A stretch of 64,000 bases of DNA from assembly GCA_037953745.1 (NCBI GenBank), contig JBAKBP010007632.1:1-64000 (forward strand), read 5' to 3'. The notes below the pieces were generated by a model, which saw only the letters and a program-made list of their open reading frames with translations, was not told the DNA's origin and made no database searches. This document shows, piece by piece, positions 8,900 through 18,948 of this stretch. Numbering within the stretch: position 1 is the first letter of the stretch; each line of letters begins with the position of its first letter. The stretch is from Lithodes maja. Taxonomy: Eukaryota > Arthropoda > Malacostraca > Decapoda > Lithodidae. The position numbers were made by a program, and so were the translations under genes.

Positions 8900-11800
8900 C
8901 TACCCAGGATCATATACCCTTGAACGACCATCTGCAACCACGTTGTCACAACCGGCAATATGGCGTATGTCCAGGTTATATACCAATAACCTTAGTGACC
9001 ACCTGGTCAGCCTCATATTCCGATTGTGAAACTGGTCCAAGATCTTGAGAGGGTGATGATCTGGGTAAACTACAACGACCGGACCATAGGCTGGAACATA
9101 GACCTCGAAATGCCCCAGCGCATCATCGTCCTTTTCACTTTCATTCATCAGGTTCTGAAACGTTGCTAGTGCATTCTTAAGTCCGTCAGGCATAACATTG
9201 CACTGGTAGGTACTCCCGTCCACAACAAAACCACATACCTCTTTAGCACGCTCGGACAAAGTTACAAGCAACGACCACTCACGACATTCCTTATCCCTCA
9301 GACCCTTCGTCCACACGTAATCCAGCTCTGCTTGCACCATAGGCTGTCGAGCAGGATTTATACGGTAGGGAATTAAACCGAGCCTTGCACTATCTCCAGC
9401 CTGCATGTCGGATTCTACCCCGTACATCAGGCCTGGAGAAGCAACAAACATGCGAAAGTACTGCCATAGCCTAGTAAATAACTGCCTTGCACTGTCTCCA
9501 CGAACAACATGCCTAGTGCCCTCCCACAACCCAGCCGAGACCGCAGCTTCTAACCTGTAGTCTCCCTCCTTCTCCACCTTCGTCCCTAGAACAGCCAGGT
9601 CATGAGAGGGACAATCAGTACCACCCGTGCAGTCACTCCCACAGTTCATTATTGCTAAGGCTTCCCCGCCGATACCGTACATGCGCACCCCCGCATTCCT
9701 TGTGATGACATCTGCCTGCGCAGCATCACCGCTTTCAGCGACATGGCCAGATACAGTCGGTCTATGGTAGGGCTGTTGCATTAGACTAGAGCAGCATTGG
9801 GAGGCTATGCGACGACCGGGCACTGCGATACCACAGCCGACCTTACCAATCTGCTCAATGTCCTCCTTTTGACCACCACCCTTGGCAGCCATGGGTCGAC
9901 CCTGACCTGGCAACCATGCCAAAGCCTCGTCGCCCACCTTAAACCACCGAAACAACGAGGCTAACGGTCTTTCAACAGTCACGTGACCTGCCCGTGGAAC
10001 ATCTTGCACCGCCCGAGTTGTGAGACTCAGGGGCTCGGCACAACCAGTGGGGTATGAACCGAGCTGGTGCTGGAGTGCTGCACACTGCTGCTCAGGCAGG
10101 TGCTCTAGCGCTTCCACAGCCACCAGACTCGTGTCCCCCGCCCACGGCTCCGCCGAGACATAACAATCCCTTCTCTTCTCCACCTGTGCCCTACTACCCC
10201 CCTCTCCTTCTCCACCTTGGCCGCGGCAGACCAACGCAGGGACAGCAGGATGCTCAGGTGGTTGCCTCACAAACTCCTCCAACAGGTTCACATGACATGC
10301 TTCCCCGTCCTCGTGTTTGATCTCGACAGCACCATTACCACACTTCTGAACTTCCGGATCCTCCAACTGCAGTTTACAAATATCTGAGGGAACCAACCTG
10401 TCTAGATGCTTCCGAAGCAACCCAAGTCCTTCCCCAATATCAAACTGAGCAACCCTTTTTTCTCTCCGTGTGCAACGTTGCTGCCCCGGAGTCTCTTCCG
10501 GCCCTACCTCCTCACTAGCTGTGACAGGTCCTGGGGCCTCTCCAGACTCTAACATAGGTGCCAATACTGAATCACCCAGGAGAGCCGCCGAGTCAAAACT
10601 CTTAAAACCAACTCCAGCTTTAGCCTCCTCCTGTTGATCGTTCCTCTGCTGGTCTGAAGACGGAGGACTAGGCTGTGACACTTTAGCTGCCCGAGCTCGG
10701 GTGACAACACACGCCATGGGTTGTGTCTGGCACCGCTCGACCCACTCTTGCTCTTCCCCACTCACGTCGGCCGGCCTCTCGGCAACGACTAAGGGTAGAA
10801 CCTCAGAAGCGGGCATTGCAAAGTCGTTGCCGAGAAGAAGGTCGACGCCCTCCACTGGCAGTTTCTCCACAATCCCGACATCCAATTCACGTGCCACACC
10901 ATCCACCTCCAACTCCAACCGCACCAGCGGGTATGACCGAGTTGCATTAATACCCTGCACCACTACCACCCGAGCCGCATTTATAGGGTAGCCAGTCAAG
11001 TTATTCATCAGAGTCTGGGAAGCACCCGTATCACGCAAGACCTCTACTCCATGCTTGCGCCCCGCCCACATCACGCAACCCCGTCCTCTATGGTCGCAAA
11101 AAACATCCTGAGCAGGGTTCGAGCCTCCCAGGTGCTTCTGCATTGGCTGTGCCTCAGCCTCTGACGAACTGCCCCGGGCAAACTCAGAAGACTTCAGAGA
11201 CACACCAATGTTGCAGGCCAAAGACACAGCTGCTGTAGGTGGTTTGCTAGGACAGACTCTTGCAAAGTGCCCCTTTTCATGACAATGATAACACTCCAAC
11301 TCCCCTCTGGGCTTCCCTTGGTACTGGGAAGGGCCCGGCCCCTTCTTAAATGGGACGGTGCTAGTCTTGTGGTCAGTCTTGGTATCATAGCTCTTGTACT
11401 TGTTTGCATAAAGTATATCACTAACTCGGGGGGGTGGGGCATCACGCCCCTTGTTACCTGCCTCACTACGCGGGGCAGACCCGCACCCACGAATTAGTGA
11501 TAGCCGGAGGTCAGCCATCTCAGCTGCCTCCTGTAGAGTTTTAGGGTTCTTTTCTTTAATAGTTAAAGTCATATCTGCACCAGTACACTTATAAAATTGC
11601 TCGAGCAGAAACAGCTCAGTCAACTGTTCTGCCGTCTCAGCTTTCTCAGAACGTGTCCAGTTAGCAAGTGCATCTTTTAAGTCCCGGGCATGTTCAAGAA
11701 AGGTCGCCTCCCTAGTCTTTGTAACACCCCGAAACTTCAATCGATATGTTTCTGGTTGCAACTCGTATGCCCGTAGGACAGCTCTCTTCAATTCTGGGTA

Positions 11801-12704
11801 GTCAATGCAAGACTCTAAAGGCAGTGCATCATAAGCCTTCAGACCCTTACCCGTAAGTCTTGAGGAGACCAGAGCTGCCCACTTCTCTTCAGGCCAATTA
11901 TGTTCCCTACACTTCTTCTCAAAACGATTAAAAAATTCTGTGACTTCAGTTTCACTAAATGCCGGCACCAACTTGACTAAGTGGGACAAGGACTCTTCTC
12001 TTACTTGGCCCTCACGGCCCATCCGAATCCCTGTCGACTCTGCACGAGTCTTATCTAAATCTATTTGAGCACAATATTTCTCTGAGTCGTATCTAAGCTC
12101 AGCCTCGTGTCTCCTGGTCTCATCCTCGTGCCTCCTGGTCTCATCCTCGTGCCTCCTAATCTCAGCCTCAATCTCCTTCTCATGCCTCCTAGACTCAATC
12201 TCATGCTTCTTCGTCTCAATCTTAGCCATCTCAAGTTTAAATATCATATCTGGAGACAGGCAGGAAGAGGGAGCTGCCACTACTGAAGGAGGGGGGGGCA
12301 AGAACTGGGGAACCACCATACGCACCGCCCGAGGGCACTCCAATCTTCCAATTCTCATCCCTCTGTGGGAGAGTGCTAACCTCCGGCAACTGAGTGGACG
12401 GCACTGTGGGAGTCGAGTGAGAGGGGATCTGGGGAGGAACCCCCCCAAACGCCCTCTCCTCCGAAACCCCATGTCGCCCACGCAACACCCAGGAAATTAG
12501 CTCCCCCTTGGACATCCCTACTACATTGGATCTGCCCAAAACCTTGGCTATCAGGTGCAAGCCATAAACATTCACCCCAGTCAGCCTCTCCTCCGTCACG
12601 TGGTACCGCTTACTCACAAAAAGTCTAGCATTCTCCTCACTAGTTACTAACGGCACCTCCTCAAATGGCATCTCTCGCTCCTAGTCAGTACTAGGGCACG
12701 ACAT
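8900..12704 (-). pseudogene. A1 rearranged gag-protease-pol-remnant ORF
   Basis: The frame would start at an ATG at 12704 but meets TAG at 12681-12683. A run of 8 G at 12291-12298 (7 G in A2) shifts the frame, so the first ~60 residues read from 12481 are out of frame. Downstream the ORF is open to 8900: coiled-coil ETRRHE repeats, SCAN-like capsid, zinc knuckle CYHCHEKGHFARVC, protease VLRDTGASQTL, integrase scraps, an unassigned ~170-aa stretch, then RT and RNase H scraps ending RVYDPG. No integrase core and no YxDD motif remain. The poly-G shift could be a sequencing error; the TAG is less easily dismissed. Confidence 0.85.
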
Positions 12705-12896
12705 ACTGAAGTTCACAAAAAATTCTCGAGACAAAAGTGTTAAACTCCCTTATGTAAGCACTAATTACTAAATTAACTGGAGTCTCTTAAATGCTCTCCT
12801 AATTGCCTTACAAAAAAAATATTCTTCAATATGTACGCAAAAGTACGAACAAACAAATGTTGTACAACTCTGCAAAAATTTATACAGTTCACAAAA

Positions 12897-12914
12897 TCCT
12901 AAGCAAGGTCGCCA
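12897..12914 (-). promoter_or_regulatory. A1 primer-binding site
   Basis: Two bases after the 5' LTR the sense strand reads TGGCGACCTTGCTTAGG. TGG complements the CCA tail of a tRNA, and TGGCGACC resembles the tRNA-Arg-type site of 412/mdg1-like Gypsy elements. The exact tRNA is not proven. Elements A2 and B carry the same TGGCGACC. Confidence 0.7.
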
Positions 12915-13729
12915 TTTGTTACGACCGGGCACTCGGGTACACTAGGGCTCTTACACAGGACTCGAGTATGGCTCGCTGCCACAACGGAAACACACGATCC
13001 CAACCCCAGAGTACTGCCAGCCGAACAAAAAACGCCACTACCCTCCAGAGTTCTATCTGCTATAACGGGGTATACAAGAACTCGGTACTAGCGTTTCACA
13101 CAACAGACTAATAACAAGACGGGAGTTATCTAGTCTGGTCAACAATCAAACAAAGAAGAAAGTACTACAACACTAAAGAATAGTGTTGGCCGAAGCCGAA
13201 GTAATCCACCCTTGAACTAAGAACTTAAGAAGTCCTCCACCCTCTACTTCGGATCGGCACTATTACGTTACGTTAAACAATAGTCCTCGAGCATCAAGCA
13301 AGGAATCTTCTGATAAGTTAGATGCTTCTCGAATACTCATAAGAAGTAAGTATCGGATTTTGAACAGCAATTTAATGAATAACTCACTGGTAATTAAAGG
13401 CTTTAAATTGACATAAGAAGAATTATAAGAATAAGCAATAGGATATGGCAAACATTAAGAAGAAGTACTCCGACAATGCACTGGCAATAGCCTACTAAGA
13501 TTGTGCTCGTGGGCCACTAATCTCTGAAGTAGCTAAGCGTGCCACACATGAAATCAATAGTGCATAAACAATAATATACATAAGGAGAAGCTTCAATACT
13601 ATGCTGTATCTGCTGGTCGAGCAAAGTCTAGCTGGGATACATAAGGTTAAGAGACAATGGCTGAGCAAGCGGCTCGTAGCCTAGCGAGGTCCTTAAGACT
13701 GTGCGGCCAAATTACGTTAATTGACGGGA

Positions 13730-13777
13730 TGCTCTCTTGAGAGATCCAGATCACTAGTATCTGGTTCTCTCCTGGCG
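13730..13777 (-). promoter_or_regulatory. Conserved LTR leader hairpin (A1 5' LTR)
   Basis: Sense strand: CGCCAG, then arm GAGAGAACCAGAT, a 7-nt loop, arm ATCTGGATCTCTC, then AAGAGAGC. Twelve of 13 positions pair, with one internal A-A mismatch. The equivalent position in element B and in solo LTR D also forms a stem but with different paired bases. Other A copies lie at 7412-7458, 49395-49442 and 55737-55783. Confidence 0.7.
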
Positions 13778-14320
13778 ATCCTCTCAAAGTCAAGCAAATG
13801 AGATAGCACAGTGTTGGGTGGCAGAGGCAAAAGCCCTCACTCGCAACACAGTGCTAAACTCCCACGGTACACAGTCAGAAAGACCACCTAGGCGTTCCAC
13901 GTCTCTGTTGCAATTGTACTGGTTCAACCGCAACCTAGTACTCATAGGAAATCACAACTCAGAAACCCTATCCCAGTCTAGCATTGCCTAAACCAGCAGA
14001 AAACAGGAACATGAATAATCGCACACAGGGAAATGCATATACGAGTGCAACAAACATCAATCAATCCTATTCTAGTTAACCCTTCCAAAAATAGGCTATC
14101 TAACAGGCACTTATCTCGTGAGAACTCAAGCGATAATACTTTGGCTGACTAAATCTGCACCAAAGGGGTCATTGGTTAAAAAGGGACGAGAAGAGAAGAA
14201 GATAGGCTGTTCAGAGAGTAGAGAAAGTTCACATCAGTCGGAAGAATATGGATAGTTGCAAGGGATATGAGAAGTCGCTCTGCCTGATGAGTTCTAAAGA
14301 ATTGTGGCGAGGACCTCTCC

Positions 14321-14330
14321 TTTTTATACT
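14321..14330 (-). promoter_or_regulatory. TATA-like box of the A1 5' LTR
   Basis: The minus strand reads GAGTATAAAAAGG in the upstream half of the LTR, the expected place for a pol II core promoter. The same box occurs in A1's other LTR near 8010-8019 and in the A2 LTRs near 49990 and 56329. No start site can be read directly. Confidence 0.6.
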
Positions 14331-14735
14331 CGGCCCTCTAGCGGCATATCGCAAACTACTAAGGACCGCCCACTGACAATCATTACGTCATATTCTCTCT
14401 CAATCTGGGATCGACAAAGGATTTCCCACGCGCTGAAGAGGGAGGAGGGAGGAGGGAATTAGGCCTACCTGCCCGCGTGGCGCACTCACTGGTCCTCTCA
14501 TCATTACATATAAGTCCCACACACAATACTTATAACTAATGATATAAAATAGAACTCGTTGACTCAGATGAAAACAAAATACATATTTATAATACTTATA
14601 GTACAACGGCTCACATAAACTAAGTTAGGAAACTCTACACAGACTACAGCCAAAGTTCCTGCCCTGACGATCCTAGCGAGAGTGGGGCCTGACTGGGCGT
14701 TCTGTACAGCATGCTCATACTCGACATGCGTCACA

Positions 14736-16246
14736 CTGGCACCAATCGTCGACTTCCAGCTGCTCGTTGCGTGCGTCACCCAGCTGGTCAATGTAGTGGT
14801 TGTAGGCGTGCTGCTGCAGGGTGAAGAGGGCTGCTGCTGTCACTTGATGAGCCCTCCTGGTTCGACTGACATGGGATGCCCGCAGGAAGGAGTCCGCTGT
14901 CCCGGCACTGGTGATCTCTGCCTGAACCAGTGCTTGCACCCATCCGCTCCCTTGCAGCCAGTCACCAAGGGTCTTCAGTGCTGCCATCTCGATATGAAGA
15001 CCGCCGAAGAGGACGACAAACTTCTCTTCACCATACTCCTGTGGCCACTTCCACTGGATTTGCTTTGCCAAAGCAAACAGCGGCTGGTCGAATGTGACCA
15101 CTGGAGTCTGGCCAGGGTTGAGATGTTCCACTGCAATCCTGACCACATCCATGGAGTGCTTGATCGTAGCCACGGTGTGGGCGCTCTCCAGGAAGAGTGG
15201 GAGCAGTGCGGTGGGACAGATGGCCAGACTGGCTGGCATGTCCTGCTGGCTTGCGTGGAATGCAGCCCATGAAGTGTTCTCCACTGGAGAAGTTTCTTGT
15301 AGGGCAACTTGGGTGTGTTTTAGCCAGAGATGCTCTCTTTCAGCATGTTGCTTGAGGCCGCTGTTGCTGCTCAGGGATGTCACGCTGGTAGCCGGCACGG
15401 GGGTGTTCTTGATGCTGCCGACGGATGGGACATCTGTATAGTAGTGCGGCAAACGGTCAACTGTTTTGAGGCCTCTTTCGTTCGGCCCTCCGAGGATGAT
15501 GATGCTGCGGTCAATGCCGGCCCCAGGGACCACAGGGTGTTGCATGAGGGAAATAGCAGTCCCATGGAATGACTGTTTTGCTGTGGTGGAACTTAGGTTG
15601 TGGTCGATATTGTCTACCGCGGAAGTCGTGAAGACTCTGCCTCTCATCTTGGGAGGGCAGACTACTTGCTCCTGGTGGTAGAGGTGGCAGGCACTGTTCC
15701 CCAGCTGTGTGGAAAGGGACAGGACCCGATCATAGGAGATAGAAATCCCCATGTGTGCCAGCCTGTCGACGAGCTCCCTCTTGCGCATGTGTGCATGTAG
15801 CATTAGGCCGATGTAGGTTGGAACTGGCGTCTCCTGCGTGGTGGCGTGCCTGACTGGGCGAGGCGTACTGCCTGTGGCGACCCGTCGGTGCATAACGCTG
15901 TTGAACTTGAGGAGCTGGGCGATGCTCAGTGCCGCTGGTTATGTACTTTCACTCTGGTGCTTGATACTGGGACCTTCCAAGATCATAGTGACCAAGGCAA
16001 GCAGCATGGGTGGCACGGAGTCCTGTTGGCATCCTACAGGAAATCCGTTGAACACCTTGGCATCTCCGATGATGTGGCGTCTCATAATTTGGGCAGCATG
16101 CGCCAGGTGGACAGCATCAAGGTCTCTGTCCAGTTCACAAGCCTTTGCCAGGGCATCGCCGAGGTCTTCATTGAATGCAAGCAGGACATCGTGCCCCTGG
16201 TGCTGTGCACACATGTTAGGAAAGTGAGCAAGCAGTCTCTGCTTAA
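14736..16246 (-). pseudogene. Unknown large ORF, segment 2 (middle)
   Basis: The frame resumes as KQRLLAHFPNM after the TTAA insert and runs to DDWCQ, where LTR element A1 is inserted. A TAA at 15939-15941 splits it; the two open parts are 91 and about 385 codons. Motifs include LAFNEDLGDALAKACELD, GNSACHLYHQEQV, TSWAAFHASQQDMPA and VVTFDQPLFALAKQIQWKW. The last residues of the apparent frame beyond 14736 belong to the LTR, not to this gene. Confidence 0.78.
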
Positions 16247-16670
16247 CCCGTCCAGCCCCGGCTAGTTTTGTAATGTTTGTTCACCAGAACCCGGCCGGTT
16301 TTCAAAAAATGGTTTTATTCCAGAAACAATAGCGAATGGGTTAGGAATGAAGGAAAAACCACGAAAAACCGCTCAAAAAGCTTAAAGAATGGTCCTACAG
16401 AGCCTCCGAAAACGTATTTTACAAGAGTAAAAAATTGAAGGCAATTACCCCAAAAAACCAGGTTATTGCGCGCTCACGTGCACGCACGTGGACTTTGAGA
16501 GTTTTCAACCATCGGCACGGTTGCGTGGGATACGTACACAGTTCCCATACAAATCTGAGCCCTCTTGAGTGGCTACACCTGATGTTACGGTCGGCGCAAT
16601 TAGGGTGACGCGCCAGGCGCGTCTCTGGGGCTGTGCGTTACATACATCGTCGGCGCTGGGGCTGTACGGT
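16247..16670. mobile_element. 424-bp TTAA-flanked MITE
   Basis: It is flanked by TTAA (16243-16246 and 16671-16674). Ends are imperfect inverses: CCCGTCCAGCCCCGGC on the left and, inverted, ACCGTACAGCCCCAGC on the right. Removing it with one TTAA restores HTTCL|KQRLLAH in the host ORF. It has no transposase. TTAA targets are typical of piggyBac or Kolobok elements. Confidence 0.85.
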
Positions 16671-17542
16671 TTAAGACAGGTCGTGTGCACCCTGCCCTCA
16701 TGCTTGACTCCCAGCTGTTACATCCTTGACGTGTATAGCTGCGCCAGGTCAGCAAGTTTGAAGACCGGAGACGTCTCGTCATCCATGTGAGCTTCTTCAA
16801 TAAACACCACCAGCTCTGCGAAAGCAAGTCCTGCTATTGCGTGTTCATCGTCTGTACCTTTGCCCGCCATTTCCTTAATCTTCCGTGTGCGATTGTACAA
16901 GTTCAGGAGACAATTTCGGTGGTACTTGGCCTACTGTGCAACCATGTCCCCAGCATTCAGTTGCGTCAGGAGATCCATGTCGTCCAGAATCAGTGCGCAC
17001 GACCTGACACGCGAGTCCAGTTGGAATGTCGCAGCTTCATGAAGACCAGCACTACCAGGAGCTTCTCCGCAGAAGAAGCATTTCACTTCTTGGTGTTTCG
17101 TCTCAGTACTTAGGGGTCGTGACAGATATCGAGTTCGCTTGCGGGCAACAACTTCCTCTTCTTCGTTGGCGCCTATTTTCAGGTGCCTCTTCTCAGCTCT
17201 GTCTAACTTGGTCTTGTTATACCTCAGCCTGCAGGTCTTGTGGTATCGTGCATTGTTGGCGCTCAATGCTGCTTCAACGCCACTGCCTTCATCTAACCGG
17301 CTCAACAGAAAAGAGTTGGGGAGCAATCCAAGCTTATTGAACCTTCTCAGATGTCCAGCGAGAATGCTGTAGCTGCTCCCCTTGTCTTGGCGTGTATTCT
17401 GGGATGGACTTGTCAGCGACTCTGGCGTCGTTTCTTGGCATATGAAGCATAATGACCAGTCTGTCTCTGTTGCTGGCTGGGCGGAGGTAGACGGAGCTGC
17501 TTTTGCACCACAAGGCTCAACAAGTTTGAAGCTCTTCGACAT
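16671..17542 (-). pseudogene. Unknown large ORF, segment 1 (N-terminus)
   Basis: The likely start is the ATG at 17542 (MSKSFKLVE); a longer in-frame ATG at 17596 adds 18 weak residues. The segment holds the two Cys-rich motifs and YHKTCRLRYNKTKL. TAG at 16931-16933 follows GDMVAQ and the same frame continues with KYHRNC, so it is a point nonsense change. A second stop, TAA at 16718-16720, follows LYTSRM. The segment ends at HTTCL, where the TTAA element is inserted. Confidence 0.78.
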
Positions 17543-17839
17543 TGTTCTGGAAATGGAAAATGACAAAGTTGTATGAAAGGAGCACTCAGAATCCATGTGA
17601 ATTAGGACATGTTCAATTGAGAGATGTTTGTCATGGTTGTTATGCTAATTTATGAATAATTTAATAAATCGATAATAAGATAAGATTCTAAAAACACATG
17701 GGCACCTTTCTTTGTTGTTAAGTGCTACCCTACATTAGCAACAACACGCAACATAATGTTTGCACAACATTGCAGATTCAAAACAATCATTTCTTCCTGC
17801 ACATTTACTCAGTACATCTCATTCACCTAGGGATAAGTC

Positions 17840-17900
17840 TTCCTCGGCAGCCACATGGCGGCCATTTTAGAAAATGGCCGCCACGGCCGCCAGGGGGCAG
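17840..17900. repeat. GC-rich palindrome of a dispersed repeat
   Basis: TGGCGGCCATTTT and AAAATGGCCGCCA form an inverted repeat with almost no spacer near 17856-17885, inside what looks like a dispersed repeat extending to about 18010. I see nothing else in 17600-17840. A short ATT/AAT microsatellite follows at 18090-18111, and AAATAC repeats at about 18146-18168. Confidence 0.55.
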
Positions 17901-18482
17901 TTGGGCGATGGCTCCACATCCAAATTTGTTCATAATATATTGGTCTACCTCTGTGCCAAAATTGGTGCTTTTATCAAAAAATGCACAATAGGTTTGAATA
18001 TCCTAGGTAAACCGCCCCACTTTTTTACGATATTGCACATTTGACGAGCCGGTGGAAAGTGTGTGTGTGGAAGTGGGTTTGGTTGTTTAATAATAATAAT
18101 AATAATAATAAACGGTTTATTAAAGAATGGCAGCCTCATGAGCTAAAAATACAAATACAAATACAAATGCCTAGCTACATGTGATCGTGTCTGTATGTAT
18201 GCAGGAATATTATATATATATACTGTATTTTTTTTTCTTCTATATTCCAACTAGGCTACTCCCTCTCGGGCATAGGCTGATAGCCTTTACACTCTACCGC
18301 TGAACACGGTGAGGCCCGTGAGGTCTTGCTCCAGTCTAGGGAATGAGACATGCGAAACTTCACGGCTCAAAGCAACTCCATCTCTGAAGCTGCTCCGCTT
18401 CTGTGCTTCACAGTCTCATCCCCCAGGCTCGGACCCTCACTCTCAGAACGCCACCTATTGAGCAATTAACTCACTAGGCATT

Positions 18483-18500
18483 GCCCCCCCCCCCCCCCGT
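18483..18500. repeat. Poly-C tract
   Basis: A run of about 17 C. The surrounding 18240-18640 region is non-coding and I cannot assign it. Confidence 0.8.
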
Positions 18501-18654
18501 AGCATATTTTTGAATATGGGAATATTCATACAATGCTATTTAATCAGGGAACAATGAGGGTATTTATTTGGTATTTCGGTGTGCTGCGGTAATGCTCAGT
18601 ACTGAAACTAGGTACAGCACAAATTCCATCCCAATAATATCTTCCCATTGACAT

Positions 18655-18698
18655 ATTGGGATTCGAACCCGGGTCCATTGGATTACTAGTCCACTATA
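18655..18698 (-). other. tRNA-Thr-like half (anticodon and T arms)
   Basis: The minus strand gives TGGA-CTAGTAA-TCCA, an anticodon arm with loop reading AGT (Thr), followed by a perfect B box within CCCGGGTTCGAATCCC. The D arm and acceptor stem are not recognisable, so this is a tRNA-derived fragment or SINE piece, not a gene. Confidence 0.5.
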
Positions 18699-18825
18699 AT
18701 TCATGTTTATTCGTCGATCCGTTCAAGTAATAATTATCTTATATGTGTTGTATTCAATGTTGTATAATGACCACACAGTTAAGGAGTGCAGAGCGGGACA
18801 TGGGAGAGGCAGATCGCGGTGGTAT

Positions 18826-18948
18826 AGTCCGTTCATTTTAAGTTGGGCAGAAATCGTAACCTCTAAACTCTGTAACTCAAAAAGGGCTAGAGCAAATGAG
18901 CGGTCAATTCATACACACATTCCCTAGCTAAGTCGTCCTATTTGGTAG
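18826..18948. mobile_element. Left half of a small inverted-repeat element split by element B
   Basis: GTTGGGCAGAAATCGTAACC followed by CTCTGTAACTCAAAAA here is mirrored by the inverse sequence at about 28407-28445, right of element B. Taken together (about 205 bp without B) they form a foldback MITE in whose middle B landed. Confidence 0.6.

Larger units (their letters stand above)
6598..14735 (-). mobile_element. LTR retrotransposon A1 (GMR1-like Gypsy, internally rearranged)
   Basis: Complete insertion: two LTRs of 1818 and 1819 bp, TG...CA ends, and the 4-bp TSD CTGG (6594-6597 and 14736-14739). Sense is the minus strand. Its LTRs show only about two differences (one C/T and one 1-bp indel), so insertion is very recent. 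The internal part is 4.5 kb and lacks most of integrase and the RT core. It sits inside the large unknown ORF, between segments 2 and 3. Removing it with one TSD restores the frame. Confidence 0.95.
12917..14735 (-). repeat. A1 5' LTR
   Basis: This is the upstream (promoter) LTR in the sense direction. The order is TATA-like box 14321-14330, then about 550 bp downstream the hairpin at 13730-13777, then the CGTAACA end at 12917, followed at once by the primer-binding site. A 62-codon frame at 13263-13451 recurs in all A LTRs but only because the LTRs are near identical. Confidence 0.95.
3306..17542 (-). pseudogene. Large intronless multi-copy-type ORF of unknown function, broken by three TE insertions
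   Basis: Four minus-strand segments (17542-16671, 16246-14736, 6597-5450, 3912-3306) form one reading frame once three insertions and their duplicated target sites are discounted, giving roughly 1370 codons. The N-terminus has paired Cys motifs (SLCFICQ, KCFFCGEAPG) and YHKTCRLRYN; the C-terminal part has HEEADSRMMLHAAHAA and LIRTVDTDVVVLAVA, then a MFHAMTGCDTVSCFAGHGK block. I recognise the style of a large uncharacterised family in invertebrate genomes but know no function. The HEEAD...DTDVVVL stretch could be a PIN-like or other acidic nuclease fold (inference only). In-frame stops lie at 16931-16933, 16718-16720, 15939-15941 and about 6015. The 3' end is truncated at 3306. Confidence 0.8.

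Noticed and set aside
9370..9870. An envelope-like gene in the A elements
   Set aside because: No signal peptide, no clear membrane segment and no separate ORF; the residues are in frame inside the polyprotein.
12237..12481. First ~60 residues of the A1 frame starting at 12481 (MGDMGFRRRG)
   Set aside because: Out-of-frame reading upstream of the poly-G shift; the true gag frame there is the one starting near 12671.
13263..13451. 62-codon frame present in all four A LTRs (also 6944, 48928, 55269)
   Set aside because: It is conserved only because the LTRs are recent copies; no counterpart in B or D LTRs and no known motif.
18655..18698. A functional tRNA-Thr gene
   Set aside because: Only anticodon and T arms are recognisable; no D arm or acceptor stem pairing.
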